A stretch of 64,000 nt of DNA. Source: Nocardia sp. BSTN01. Lineage in GTDB: Bacteria; Actinomycetota; Actinomycetes; Mycobacteriales; Mycobacteriaceae. Where the stretch lies: contig NZ_JADKYP010000012.1 of NCBI RefSeq assembly GCF_015354405.1, positions 62,001 through 126,000 of the forward strand, read 5' to 3'. The position numbers and the translations under genes were made by a program. The notes under the pieces were generated by a model. The model did no database searches, had not been told where the DNA came from, and was given only the letters and a program-made list of their open reading frames with translations. This document shows positions 16,608 to 25,790 of this stretch, piece after piece; the first letter of the stretch is position 1; each line of letters opens with the position of its first letter.

Positions 16608-17186
16608 GTGACAACGACGAGACCGGTCATCGAGGCCAACCGGCGCGGCAAGCGCGAGCAGATCGTCGACGCTGCCAAACAAGTTCTCGCACGCGATGGT
16701 CTGGCCGCGTGTACAGCGCGCACGGTCGCGGAGGCGAGCCCGCTGAGCAAGAGCGCCGTGCACTACTACTTCGACGACATCCACCAGCTCGTCGATCAAG
16801 CCATGCGTGAACACGTCGCCGCGATGGTGGCGGCGCTGCGCCGCGCCGCCGACGCCGAAACCGATGCGGCCGAGAAGGTCTGGGCAGTGGTCGACGCCTA
16901 CCTGCGGATGTTCGCCGAGCAGCCCAATGCGGCGTTCTTATGGTTCGAGTACTGGATCGACACCGGCCGCCGGCACTCCTCCGGAGCCGTCGGCGCAACT
17001 CTCAGCGATATGCACACGCTGCTGAGTGAGGTCATCGCCGAACTCCCCGTCGAAGATTCCGCCGCGACCGCCCGCACGGTGCTGTCCTGGCTGCTGGGCA
17101 CCGTCGTACAACAGCAAGTGCAGCCGAACACACCGACCTCCATACGCCAAGAACTGGACGCGATCCTTCGAAGCGCCACAACGTAA
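16608..17186 (+). CDS. TetR-family transcriptional regulator
   Basis: A 192-residue regulator. The helix-turn-helix covers KREQIVDAAKQVLARDGLAA and TVAEASPLSKSAVHYYF, where YYF closes the recognition helix. The rest is an all-helical ligand domain (VWAVVDAYLRMFAEQP, AARTVLSWLLGTVVQQQV). GTG 16608 is the natural start: it is preceded by a -10-like TAGATT and the frame upstream overlaps the operator. It most likely controls the divergent VOC gene and itself through the three palindromes. Confidence 0.85.
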   Translation: MTTTRPVIEANRRGKREQIVDAAKQVLARDGLAACTARTVAEASPLSKSAVHYYFDDIHQLVDQAMREHVAAMVAALRRAADAETDAAEKVWAVVDAYLRMFAEQPNAAFLWFEYWIDTGRRHSSGAVGATLSDMHTLLSEVIAELPVEDSAATARTVLSWLLGTVVQQQVQPNTPTSIRQELDAILRSATT

Positions 17187-17326
17187 TTCAACCCGCGACG
17201 AATCGACGGCCCGAGCTTCAGCATGGCACCCCACCCACAATTCGGAGGTTGCCGCCCGCGAGGCAGGAGAGGCCGGCTTGAACCTTGACGAATACGCACC
17301 GAGTCCGGAGAAAGATGGGGCAGGAA

Positions 17327-18247
17327 ATGACCTCGACCAGGTATGACGGAGACAGCTGGGACGTGGCATCCAGCGTCGGCTCGACCGCCACCATGGCTGC
17401 GGTGGCCCGGGCGATCGCGACCCGTGCCGACCCAGCGCTCATCGACGACCCGTTCGCTGAACCGCTCGTCCGGGCGGTCGGCATCGACCTGCTCACCGGA
17501 CTGGCGACCGGCGAAGCGCCCCCCGACGAACTGGTCGAACAGGTATGGATCGACCTGGCCAAAGTGCGAACCAAGTTCTACGACGAGTTCTTTCGCGACG
17601 CGACAAACGCGGGCCTCACGCAGGTCGTGATCCTGGCCTCGGGGCTGGATTCGCGCGCATACCGATTGGCGTGGCCGACCGGGACCGTGGTGTACGAGGT
17701 CGACCAGCCGCAGGTCATCGCATTCAAAACTCGCACGCTGGACGACTTGGGTGCCGTGCCCACCGCCGACCGCCGAGTTGTCGCTGTCGACCTCCGCGAC
17801 GATTGGCCCACCAGACTCTGCGCCGTCGGATTCGACCCGAGTCGCCCGACCGCGTGGAGCGCCGAAGGACTGCTGGGCTACCTGCCACCCGAGGCGCAGG
17901 ACCGCCTGCTGGACACCATCACAGAACTCAGCGCGCCCCGAAGCCGGATCGCCACCGAGAACAGGCCCAATCCACGGCCGGGCCAGGAGGACACGACGAA
18001 GGAACGTCTGCATCGCATTTCCGAACGCTTCCGCACAGACGATTTCGCTCCCGACATGGCGAGGGTCCGGTATTTCGGCGACCGCAACGAAGCGGCCCCC
18101 TACCTGGCCGACCGCGGCTGGACGCTGAATGGCATCAGCGTCCGAGACCTGCTGGCCGCCAACAACCTTTCGCCTCTGCAAGACGACGACATGCGGATGG
18201 GCGACATGGTCTATGTCAGCGGCACCCTCGACAAGACCAGAAACTAG
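17327..18247 (+). CDS. Class I SAM-dependent methyltransferase, PF04072 (TIGR00027) family
   Basis: A 306-residue protein of the large mycobacterial/nocardial family of putative methyltransferases. Signature segments in order: [50 protein letters not shown] (SAM-binding motif I), [16 protein letters not shown] and [19 protein letters not shown]. Natural substrates are mostly unknown for this family. ATG 17327 matches the usual family start; ATG 17315, after GGAG, would add four residues. A mobile-element relic follows on the other strand 34 bases later. Confidence 0.9.
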   Translation: MTSTRYDGDSWDVASSVGSTATMAAVARAIATRADPALIDDPFAEPLVRAVGIDLLTGLATGEAPPDELVEQVWIDLAKVRTKFYDEFFRDATNAGLTQVVILASGLDSRAYRLAWPTGTVVYEVDQPQVIAFKTRTLDDLGAVPTADRRVVAVDLRDDWPTRLCAVGFDPSRPTAWSAEGLLGYLPPEAQDRLLDTITELSAPRSRIATENRPNPRPGQEDTTKERLHRISERFRTDDFAPDMARVRYFGDRNEAAPYLADRGWTLNGISVRDLLAANNLSPLQDDDMRMGDMVYVSGTLDKTRN

Positions 18248-18281
18248 CCTCCTCGAGGTTCGCAGGGACATCTGCTGGTAT

Positions 18282-18839
18282 TCAGTTGCGGGTGCGGATC
18301 ATTCGCCGCAGGCTCGTCCGCGCGGCCAAAAGGTCGTCGCTGGTCGCGGTGAGTGTTGTCGACAGGGCGGCATACTCGGTTCGTAGTTGTTCCAGTTCGG
18401 CCCGCAGTGTGCTGTTCTCAAGCCCGAGGTCTTTCGCCTGTTGCAGCAGGGCGACGGGATCGGGGGCTTCGAGTTGCCGGCCCAGCTGGCGGCGGATCAT
18501 TGTTTTGGTGGCATCGAGTTCTGTGCGCAGCCGCGATATTTCGGCTCACGCCAGTTCAAGGTCGGTGCGAAGGCTCGCCACGCCGACGCTGTCGACACGG
18601 CCGGAGGTGGCCAGCGATGTGTGAGTCTGCTGGCGGCGGGCTTTTTCCAGGTGCTCGCGGATGCCGGGCGCGTAGACGAGCCAGGTCGACACCTTCGCTG
18701 CGTGCGCGACCGAGGCCGCGGTGATGGTGTCGCCGCGCTCGAGCATCTGCTCGAGGGTGGCCAGCACGCGGGCTCGTTTCTCCCGGCTGTCGCGGCGGCG
18801 CGCTTCGCGTAACACCTCGGCTGGTGTGCGGGCGTTCAT
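18282..18839 (-). pseudogene. TnpC-like (DUF6262) gene broken by an in-frame stop
   Basis: The N-terminal half reads MNARTPAEVLREARRRDSRE, then KRARVLATLEQML and KVSTWLVYAPGIREHLEKAR. This is the DUF6262/TnpC-like family found after integrase genes of Tn554-like elements. After SLRTDLELA a TGA stop at about 18544-18546 interrupts the frame, and the same frame continues AEISRLRTELDATKTMIRRQ into a coiled coil (LRAELEQLRTEYAAL) ending at 18282. Reading through gives a protein of about 185 residues, close to what I recall as family length. A CGA-to-TGA change is the simplest explanation. The start overlaps the preceding gene (ATGA), as in intact elements. Confidence 0.75.
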
Positions 18840-19147
18840 GAATCGGCCTCGTGTCCCTGAGTGACGGACAGTGGCAACAGTTTTCGTCCTTCGGCGGCGC
18901 GAGCTCGGCGCAGTATCCGGCTGGCGTCCTCGATGTGCTCGCGCTCCTGGTCGGGCAGGGCGGCGAGTTGGTCGTTGATGATCGAAGCGATGCCGCTGAA
19001 TGCGTCGATCTGGTCGGTCAGGTTGCGGATCACGAAGTCGTCGGCCTCCATTGCCGAGGCGATCTCGCGGTCGGCTTTGAGTGATCGGATGTGGTCCTCG
19101 ATGGCTAGTGAGTTGCGGGGCCGTTCATCTCGACAAAGATCGGTCAT
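18836..19147 (-). pseudogene. C-terminal fragment of a Tn554-like TnpB integrase
   Basis: A 103-residue open frame whose body, RPRNSLAIEDHIRSLKADRE, then FVIRNLTDQIDAFSGIASII and ALPDQEREHIEDASRILRRA, matches the C-terminal helical tail of TnpB-type transposases/integrases of the Tn554 group. The catalytic tyrosine-recombinase domain that should precede it is missing: upstream DNA belongs to the metallo-hydrolase gene, whose stop overlaps this ATG. The element was therefore cut at about 19140. The conserved ATGA overlap to the TnpC-like gene remains. Not functional as it stands. Confidence 0.65.
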
Positions 19148-20082
19148 ACCGGGACCGTGACCTGGAGCTGGCGGGTTGCCTGATGGTCGTGCGTGGGGAC
19201 GATCCGCGCGAGGTGCCGGGCGAGGTGGAGCCGGTGCAGGGTTTCGAAGGCGCGGTCGCGGTCCTCGTCGAGCAATGATCCTGGGTAGCTGGTTTTCTGG
19301 CGGATCTCATCGACCTGCAGGGTGTGCCAGGCGGCGTCTCCCGCGAGCAGGACCCAGCCACGCTCGGTGTGGGTGAGCACGCCGACGCTGCCGGGCGTAT
19401 GCCCGGCCAGATCGACGAGGAGCACAGTCGAGTCGCCGAACAGATCGTGACTGCGGGTGAAGGTGAGTACCGGCGGGCCGTCCAACTCGTAGTCGACGAT
19501 CGGGCGATCGCGCAGCGCATCGCGGACCCCGCCCGTCGGGGCTACCGGTCCGGCCGAGATCCACTCCCGCTCCGGGCGGTGCAGGTACACCGGGAGGTCG
19601 CGCAGATCCAGCAATCCGCACACATGGTCCCAGTGCGCGTGCGTGGGTAGCGCGAAGTCCAGCGCCGGCGGACCGGGCAGTTCACGCAGGGCGTCAACCG
19701 TGGCGAGCGCGCCGGTCGGTGGACGGACCGCCATCCGCAACACGGCCGGCAGCTGCGCGATCGTGCGCTGCTCGACATCGACACAGATGCTCGGATCGAC
19801 GATGAACCGCGCCGCCGGATGCTCGACCACGAACGAAGTGAGCGAATTGGTGATCCGCCACGGCGTGAACCGCCCTTCCACGACCCCGAAGGTCGGCACC
19901 GACCGCGGCGCCTGACGCAGAGCCGTCACCGTCACCGCACCCTGCGGCGCGGGCAAACCCGCATCGGCGATCGAACGGAGCAACCGCTGGTCGGGCCGAC
20001 GCGGCCGGATCAGCCCGGGCACGATTCCCACTGCGGCGGTACAGCATTCGACAACGCTCGGTGTGCGTGCACGATCGGACAT
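19144..20082 (-). CDS. MBL-fold metallo-hydrolase
   Basis: A 312-residue metallo-beta-lactamase-fold protein. The metal-binding motif HxHxDH is seen in LPTHAHWDHVCGLLDL; further ligands are likely in LVDLAGHTPGSVGVL (His) and LLAGDAAW (Asp), with IVPTHDH at the end. The layout resembles lactonase/glyoxalase-II-like enzymes that hydrolyse esters, lactones or thioesters. An N-terminal stretch of about 90 residues precedes the fold. ATG 20082 has GGGGG 9 bases upstream. It is divergent from an SDR gene. Its 3' end abuts the Tn554-like relic, so its last codons may be at a junction, though PTHDH is intact. Confidence 0.85.
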   Translation of the reverse strand: MSDRARTPSVVECCTAAVGIVPGLIRPRRPDQRLLRSIADAGLPAPQGAVTVTALRQAPRSVPTFGVVEGRFTPWRITNSLTSFVVEHPAARFIVDPSICVDVEQRTIAQLPAVLRMAVRPPTGALATVDALRELPGPPALDFALPTHAHWDHVCGLLDLRDLPVYLHRPEREWISAGPVAPTGGVRDALRDRPIVDYELDGPPVLTFTRSHDLFGDSTVLLVDLAGHTPGSVGVLTHTERGWVLLAGDAAWHTLQVDEIRQKTSYPGSLLDEDRDRAFETLHRLHLARHLARIVPTHDHQATRQLQVTVPV

Positions 20083-20396
20083 ATCGGCGTTCCCCCGTTC
20101 CCCGCTTTCTGCAGGCGACTCGATCGGTCGCCGCTGACGGTGGGACCGTAGCACCGTACGTCGACAGGAAGAATCGGACCGAGGGATCAGCCGGTGTCCT
20201 ACCGGGGTGGGAAGACAAGCTCCGTCCGTGGCCCGTATTCAGCGCGCGATGCTCGCGGTACATTCCGTTTTCGTAAGGACAGGAGCGGTTTTCGTCTCTG
20301 CGACTCCGATCGTGGGATGGGTGGGATCGTTGCCTGGGGACATGGCGCGGCGGCCGCGTCGAATTCGCGCGCACCCAGCAGAACGGGGCTGAATAC
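20083..20396. other. Divergent promoter region of MBL and SDR genes
   Basis: About 314 bases without a supported gene. A 48-codon frame at 20248-20394 has no ribosome site or recognised features. Promoters of both flanking genes should be here. Confidence 0.5.
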
Positions 20397-21197
20397 ATGG
20401 CGCTACCTTCTCCCGGGCCGGATGCCACGGCGCTGGTGACCGGCGCGTCCTCCGGTATCGGTGCCGCATTGGCCTGCGAGCTCGCCAGGCGTGGCCACGG
20501 CGTGACTCTGGTGGCGCGTCGCGTCGACCGCCTGAATGCGCTTGCCGAGGATTTGTCGGAGGCCTATGACGTACGCGCTGAAGTGCTGCCGTGCGACCTG
20601 CTGGACGCCGACGCCCGTGCTGCGCTGCCCGGCCGCGTGGAAGAGCGTGGCCTGAGAGTGAATGTGCTGGTCAACAACGCCGGTATCGCCAGCTCAGGTG
20701 AGTTCGCCGCCCAGGATGTCGACCACGAGATCACTATGGTTCGGCTCAACTGCGAAGCGGTGCTGGCCCTGACGGCCTCGTTCACACCGGCCTTCACTCG
20801 ACGGCCCGGAGCCATCCTCTTCGTCGCCTCGGCCGCGGGTTTTCACCCCGTTCCTCGCCAAGCCACCTACGCCGCCACGAAGGCATTCGTGCTCTCGCTG
20901 GCCGAGGCTTTGCACAGGGAATTGCGCCCGGCCGGAACCAGTGTCACCGCTCTGTGCCCCGGCCCCGTCGACACGGAGATCGCCGCGAGGTCCGCGAGCC
21001 TTCAACACCTGATGGCCGAAATCCCGCGGTTCAGTCGTATCTCGGCCGATCGGTGTGCGGCACAGGCCATCCGCGCGCTGGACAGGAACAAACGCATCGT
21101 GGTGCCTGATACGGCAATCCGCGCGGCCACGCTCCTCAGTCGAAACACCCCCCACCGGCTACTGTTTCCCATCCTCGAACGGGTCTACCCGCCGTGA
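20397..21197 (+). CDS. Short-chain dehydrogenase/reductase
   Basis: A 266-residue classical SDR. Motifs: ALVTGASSGIGAALACELA for NADP(H) binding, VLVNNAGIASSGEF, FVASAAGFHPVPRQATYAAT giving the catalytic Ser and Tyr, the Lys following in KAF, and CPGPVDTEI after the active site. The basic RR after the second strand (VARRVDR) suggests NADPH preference. The arrangement is close to the DltE/YqjQ-like SDR subgroup. No substrate can be named. ATG 20397 follows a weak GGGG site. The next gene on the other strand is a broken lipase. Confidence 0.9.
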   Translation: MALPSPGPDATALVTGASSGIGAALACELARRGHGVTLVARRVDRLNALAEDLSEAYDVRAEVLPCDLLDADARAALPGRVEERGLRVNVLVNNAGIASSGEFAAQDVDHEITMVRLNCEAVLALTASFTPAFTRRPGAILFVASAAGFHPVPRQATYAATKAFVLSLAEALHRELRPAGTSVTALCPGPVDTEIAARSASLQHLMAEIPRFSRISADRCAAQAIRALDRNKRIVVPDTAIRAATLLSRNTPHRLLFPILERVYPP

Positions 21198-21240
21198 CAC
21201 CACCACCTACGAAAGCATCGTGTGGCATCCGTTCGAGGAC

Positions 21241-22457
21241 CTACGGCACCGGGACCATCTCCGGGTGCAGCAACGCGGCCGGAGCGCGAACGAGATCGTC
21301 GTATCGACCGAATGCTGTGTCGAAGAAGGCGCGCAGGTAGCCGCGCTGCAGATCGAGTGAGTCGCGGGGACCGATGGTGCCGACAAGCCGGGTGGTAATC
21401 GTGGGCGGCGTGTCGGCCGCGGCGGCGAGCGCGGGCACGATCAGTTGGTTGTCACAAACGACAGGTGCTGCGAACCGTTCATCCGGAAACGAGGTTGTGG
21501 CCCGTGCCCGTCGGCCCGGAACTGCCGCCAGCCCGGGTCCGCGTCACGGGCGTCGTCACCGGCGCCCACGAGCAGGAATGGGCGGTCCAGCCCGTCGGTG
21601 ACCGCCGAACCCGACAGGGTGCCATCGAGATTCGCTCCCGCCGCGATCCGCCGATCGTCGTGCATCGCCTGGGCCGTGGTGGCGCCACCCAGAGAATGCC
21701 CGAACATCCCGACCTTCGACACGTCGAGTATCCGGGCCAGGCCCTGCGGTAGCGGATGACGGTCGGCATCCGGATCCGAGCCCGCGGCCATGTCGGCCAG
21801 GCGGTCGAGCACAAACCGCGTGTCGGCCAGTCGGATCGGTACTGCGGCAGCGGCCTGAACCGCAGACTTGTCACGGTCGGGGGCCGGCGGCAGAACACTC
21901 TTCTCGACCCGCCCATCCGGGAATCGGGTCGCGAACGTCTCGTAGGTATGTCCGAGAGTGACCACGACGAAACCGTGGCTGGCGAGGTCTTCGACCTGGG
22001 CGCTGCTCAGCTCGCCCGGCATGCCCATACCGGGCGAGAACAGCAGCATCGGGCGACCTCCCCCGGACACGTCGGCGGGCGCATCGACATGGCCGTGACC
22101 GGGTGCCAGCGTCGAGGACGCCGCCGAAGGAATACCGTAGTAGGCGAGGCTCTGGATATACATTCGGGCAAGATCAGGAGCGAGCCACGGCCGCACCGGC
22201 ACCCCTGCGACATCGGTTGCGGGATACCAGATACTGATCATCAATTCGCGCGCACGACCCGGGATATACGGATCCTCGCGGGACGCATCGACCAGATGCA
22301 GGTCGGTCACACCGATCGCATCGGGACCGGTCGGTTCCGGCAGAGTCACGACCACCGGCACCGGTTGAGGCGGTACCGGCTCGGCCCGGCCGACGGCATC
22401 GACCACCGCCGAGGCCAGCAGCAGAACCACCAGGCACCGCAATACCTTGCCGAACAA
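21241..22457 (-). pseudogene. PAF-acetylhydrolase-like secreted lipase, frameshifted near the 3' end
   Basis: The first 338 codons encode a signal peptide (VLRCLVVLLLASAVVDAVGR), a nucleophile elbow VGMFGHSLGGATTAQAM and a likely catalytic His in NGSQHLSF, typical of the PAF-acetylhydrolase/chlorophyllase-like alpha/beta hydrolases. The frame then stops at 21441 (FVTTN, stop). A second frame, starting NQLIVPALAAAADTPPTITT and ending LLHPEMVPVP at 21241, carries the expected family C-terminus. One missing base near 21455 explains this. All catalytic residues precede the shift, so a shortened active enzyme is possible. A sequencing error cannot be excluded. Confidence 0.75.
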
Positions 22458-22613
22458 GATATTCCCTCCCCGAGTATCGACGATGCTCGCCGCGCTCGGC
22501 TCAGCCTATCCTGGGATCGATCGATCGTCGGTGTGTATCGGCGGCACGGCGCAGATGCGTAGGCATGTGAACCTAGAGCCAGTGCGCAATTGGGCTACTC
22601 GGAAGGTTCGTCG

Positions 22614-22754
22614 ATGGCCACGCGCCACTATATCGACAAGCGTGGGTTCAAGCACAAGGCTGTCGACAACTCCCAATGGCTGGAGTACCTAAATCCCCAA
22701 AGTGGCACTAAAGTTACACTTCTGACCCGATTCCCACAGGCGGCAACCGGCTGA
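22614..22754 (+). CDS. Possible small protein, 46 residues
   Basis: A short frame starts ATG after GGAAGG with 7 bases spacing, a good ribosome site. It encodes MATRHYIDKRGFKHKAVDNS, then QWLEYLNPQSGTKVTLLTRF and PQAATG. The protein is basic, aromatic and soluble, without a membrane segment; no family is recognised. Third-position GC is high in the first half and lower in the second, so part may be noncoding. It lies before the secreted protein at 22823, with 68 bases between. It could also be the N-terminal scrap of a longer decayed gene. Confidence 0.35.
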   Translation: MATRHYIDKRGFKHKAVDNSQWLEYLNPQSGTKVTLLTRFPQAATG

Positions 22755-22822
22755 CCTGCGGAAATGTTTCGGGTCAGCGTAATCCGATCGTTATGTCGGG
22801 TGATCGATCCGATGGGAAATAG

Positions 22823-23431
22823 ATGAGATTCACCAACTTTGTCGGCACCTCGCTGATCGCTATCGCGGCGACGAGTATCGCCTACGGTACCGCTTATGCC
22901 GAGCCTGCCGCGCCCGCGCCGGCGCCGGGCCAGGTGCAGACCCAGCAGAGCCCGGCCGTGCACGGCACGGACCAGGGTGTCGGCTACACCACCGAACTCG
23001 CCGATATGGGCAACAAGATCGTCACCACGGTGACGGGCGGCAAATTCGCCCTCACCTCGGACAAGTCGGCGGTCACCCTGACCAACGACAAGGGCGCCGT
23101 GGTGATGAGCTACCCGCTCTCGGCCAAGGGACCCAACGGCACCACCGTCGCCGCCGCGGTGAACGAGGACGGCACCAGCCTGACGCTGACCCCGCAGGGG
23201 CAGCCGATCTCGTCGGTGAAGAACATCTCCGGTCAGGACTGGTTCTTCTCCGAGCTGCAGCACGCCTCGCTGGGCGCTGCGGTCGGCGCGGTGATCGGCT
23301 TCCTGGTCGGCCTGATCTTCATCGGCGTCGGCTCGATCCCGGGTGCGGTCCTGGGTGGCGTGATCGGCCTGCTGGTCGCGGGCGGGCAGCCGCTGATCGA
23401 CTCCGCCTTCGCCTACTTCAGCGGTAACTGA
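22823..23431 (+). CDS. Exported/membrane-anchored protein of a nocardial hypothetical family
   Basis: A 202-residue protein. It has a signal peptide (TSLIAIAATSIAYGTAYA), a short Pro/Ala/Gln linker, a beta-rich middle (residues about 50-125, e.g. GKFALTSDKSAVTLTNDKGA), and a C-terminal hydrophobic glycine-zipper segment (GAAVGAVIGFLVGLIFIGVG, then GAVLGGVIGLLVAGG). I recall such proteins as common in Nocardia, sometimes annotated as a DUF8020-type family; no function is established to my knowledge. ATG 22823 follows GATGGGAAATAG. The cobK reading frame begins 20 bases after its stop. Confidence 0.7.
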   Translation: MRFTNFVGTSLIAIAATSIAYGTAYAEPAAPAPAPGQVQTQQSPAVHGTDQGVGYTTELADMGNKIVTTVTGGKFALTSDKSAVTLTNDKGAVVMSYPLSAKGPNGTTVAAAVNEDGTSLTLTPQGQPISSVKNISGQDWFFSELQHASLGAAVGAVIGFLVGLIFIGVGSIPGAVLGGVIGLLVAGGQPLIDSAFAYFSGN

Positions 23432-23450
23432 CACCGAAAGTGTTGCGACA

Positions 23451-24182
23451 CTGAAGGTTCTGATTCTCGGCGGCACCAGGGAAGCTCGGCAGCTCGCCGA
23501 TATCGCCTCCGGCGAGCGAGGATTCGACATCGTCTCCTCGCTCGCCGGCCGCGTGCGCGAACCCGTCCTGCCCGCCGGAGCGGTGCGCATCGGCGGGTTC
23601 GGCGGCACCGCTGGCTTGCGGAAATGGCTGGCGGACAATGTGATCGACGCGGTCGTCGACGCCACCCATCCCTTCGCGGGCACCATCTCCTCGCATGCGG
23701 CCGCCGCGGCACGAGCGAACGGGGTGCCGATCGTGCACGTGCGCCGGCCGGGTTGGTCCGAACAGCCCGGTGACCGGTGGTCACGGGTACCGGATCTGGC
23801 CGCCGCCGCCCGCGCCGTGGCCGAAATCGACCGCGTCTTCCTCACCATCGGCCGCCAGGGCGTGGCGGCCTTCGCCGAACTCGGTGAGCCGTGGTTTCTC
23901 ATCCGCGCCATCGACCCGCCGACCGGACCCGTTCCGCCGCAGCATCTTCTGCTTCTCGCCCGTGGGCCGTTCACCGTGGCGCAGGAGGTCGATCTGCTGC
24001 GCGAGCACCGCATCTCGGCGATGGTGACCAAGGACAGCGGTGGCGACCTCACCGCGGCCAAGCTGACCGCTGCCCGTACGTGCGGCATTCCGGTCGTGGT
24101 CGTCGACCGGCCACCGGTGCCCGAGGGTGTCGAGTGTGCGGAATCCGTTGCGGCGGCGTGGGAGTGGTTGAACGCGCGCTGA
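23451..24182 (+). CDS. cobK: Cobalt-precorrin-6A / precorrin-6A reductase CobK
   Basis: CobK reduces a macrocycle double bond of precorrin-6A with NADPH in cobalamin synthesis. The family N-terminus LKVLILGGTREARQLADIAS is followed by VDATHPFAGTISSHA, FLTIGRQGVAAFAEL, FLIRAIDPP and the C-terminal MVTKDSGGDLTAAKL. The first standard start codon in this frame is GTG 23553, which would remove the nucleotide-binding GGT strand. Between the upstream in-frame stop at 23394 and 23553 there is no ATG, GTG or TTG. I therefore place the start at CTG 23451, where family similarity begins, giving 243 residues. A base lost just upstream (GTG 23440 or TTG 23443 are out of frame) is the alternative. It converges on cobIJ. 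Confidence 0.85.
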   Translation: MKVLILGGTREARQLADIASGERGFDIVSSLAGRVREPVLPAGAVRIGGFGGTAGLRKWLADNVIDAVVDATHPFAGTISSHAAAAARANGVPIVHVRRPGWSEQPGDRWSRVPDLAAAARAVAEIDRVFLTIGRQGVAAFAELGEPWFLIRAIDPPTGPVPPQHLLLLARGPFTVAQEVDLLREHRISAMVTKDSGGDLTAAKLTAARTCGIPVVVVDRPPVPEGVECAESVAAAWEWLNAR

Positions 24183-24209
24183 CGCCGGTCGGTGCGGTGT
24201 CCGAGCGGC

Positions 24210-25790
24210 TTACCGGTCGGCCGCGACCGTCGCTGTGTTGTCCTTCGCTGCCTGCCCGTACCGCCGCGAGGTGAAAACCCGTGTCCCGTGCGGGGTCTCC
24301 ACGGTGGCGGTGGTGGACGCGCCGATGATGAGCAGCGTGCGCATGTCGACCTCGTCCGGGTTCAGCTCGGCCAAGGTCGTCACGCGCACCGATTCGCTCG
24401 GCCCGCCGACGTCGCGGCCGAGGACCACCGGTGTGTCCGGGCCGCGATGCTCGAGGACGAGCTCGCGCAGGGCGCTCACCTGCCACCGCCGCTGGGTGGA
24501 GGCCGGATTGTAGATCGCGATCGCCATATCGGCGGCGGCGACCGCCGAAATGCGTTGTGCCACGGTCTCCCACGGTTTGAGGCGATCCGAGAGCGAGATC
24601 ATCGCGAAATCATGGCCGAGGGGGGCGCCGATGCGCGCGGCGACGGCACTGGCCGCGGTGACGCCGGGCAGCACCCGCACGGGTACGTCACGCCATTGCG
24701 GATCAGCGGATTCCTCGACGACCGCGGCGGCCATCGCGAACACCCCTGGATCGCCGGAGGACACGACGACCACGCGGGCTCCGGATTTCGCCAGATCCAA
24801 GGCCATGGCGGCGCGTTCGGATTCGACCCGGTTGTCGCTGAGATGGCGGCGCTGCCCGGGGCGGATCGGCACCCGGTTCACGTAGGTGGTGTAGCCGACG
24901 ATATCGGTCGCCGCCGCGAGGGCGCGGGTGACCTCGGGCGTGGTCCACTGCGCGGAGCCGGGGCCCAGTCCCACGACCACGACCTCACCGACCTCCGGAC
25001 CGGGGGAGGCGGGCGAATCGTCCTGCGCCGCGGCGGGTTCGGCGGTGGTGAACGGTATCTGGGTGGTCGGCGTGGGGCCGGGCACCACGGTGATGGCGAA
25101 ATACGGCACGTCGGCGTCGGAGACATCCGCAGCGCGCAGGACCCGCTGCCGCCCGGTGCTGGCACGTTCCACGTAGTAGGCGTCGTCGAGCCGCCCGGCC
25201 TTCGAAAGCGCTTGCCGCACACCGGGATAGGTGCGGCCGAGTTTCATGATGGCCGCGGCGTCGGCATCGGCGAGGCGTTCGGCGAGCTGATCCGGCGGCA
25301 TGGTGCCGGGCAGCACCGTCAGCACCTGCTCGCCCTCCACCAATGGCGTGCCGAGCGCGGCGGAGGCGGCACTGACCGAGGTGATGCCGGGGATGATCTC
25401 CGCGGGGAACCGGTCGGCCAGGCGCCGGTGCATATGCATGTACGAGCTGTAGAACAGCGGATCACCGGCCGCCAGCAGCGCGACGGTGCGGCCCGCGGCC
25501 AGATGGCCGGCCAGCAGTTCGGCGGCGCGTTCGTAGAATTCGTCGATCGCGCCCTGATAGCCGCCCGGATGGTCGGTGGTCTCGGTGGTCACCGGATAGA
25601 CGAGATGTTCCTCCAGCTGACCGGGCCGCATATACGGCGCCGCGATCGAGCGGGAGATACTGCGGCCGTGGCGGGCGCTGTGGAAGGCGATGACATCGGC
25701 CGATTCGATGATGCGGGCCGCCTTCACCGTCACCAGCTCCGGGTCGCCGGGCCCGAGCCCCACACCCCACAGTTTTCCGGGCGCGCTCAT
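24210..25790 (-). CDS. cobIJ: Bifunctional precorrin-2 C20- / precorrin-3B C17-methyltransferase CobIJ
   Basis: A 526-residue fusion of two SAM-dependent tetrapyrrole methylases. Residues 1 to about 245 are Cob[21 protein letters not shown], then [16 protein letters not shown] and [15 protein letters not shown]. After a linker rich in Pro and Ala, residues about 270-526 are Cob[61 protein letters not shown] and [14 protein letters not shown]. It methylates C20 of precorrin-2 and later C17, with ring contraction. The fusion is usual in actinobacteria. Its ATG overlaps the cobH stop (ATGA), so the two are translated together. Confidence 0.95.
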   Translation of the reverse strand: MSAPGKLWGVGLGPGDPELVTVKAARIIESADVIAFHSARHGRSISRSIAAPYMRPGQLEEHLVYPVTTETTDHPGGYQGAIDEFYERAAELLAGHLAAGRTVALLAAGDPLFYSSYMHMHRRLADRFPAEIIPGITSVSAASAALGTPLVEGEQVLTVLPGTMPPDQLAERLADADAAAIMKLGRTYPGVRQALSKAGRLDDAYYVERASTGRQRVLRAADVSDADVPYFAITVVPGPTPTTQIPFTTAEPAAAQDDSPASPGPEVGEVVVVGLGPGSAQWTTPEVTRALAAATDIVGYTTYVNRVPIRPGQRRHLSDNRVESERAAMALDLAKSGARVVVVSSGDPGVFAMAAAVVEESADPQWRDVPVRVLPGVTAASAVAARIGAPLGHDFAMISLSDRLKPWETVAQRISAVAAADMAIAIYNPASTQRRWQVSALRELVLEHRGPDTPVVLGRDVGGPSESVRVTTLAELNPDEVDMRTLLIIGASTTATVETPHGTRVFTSRRYGQAAKDNTATVAADR

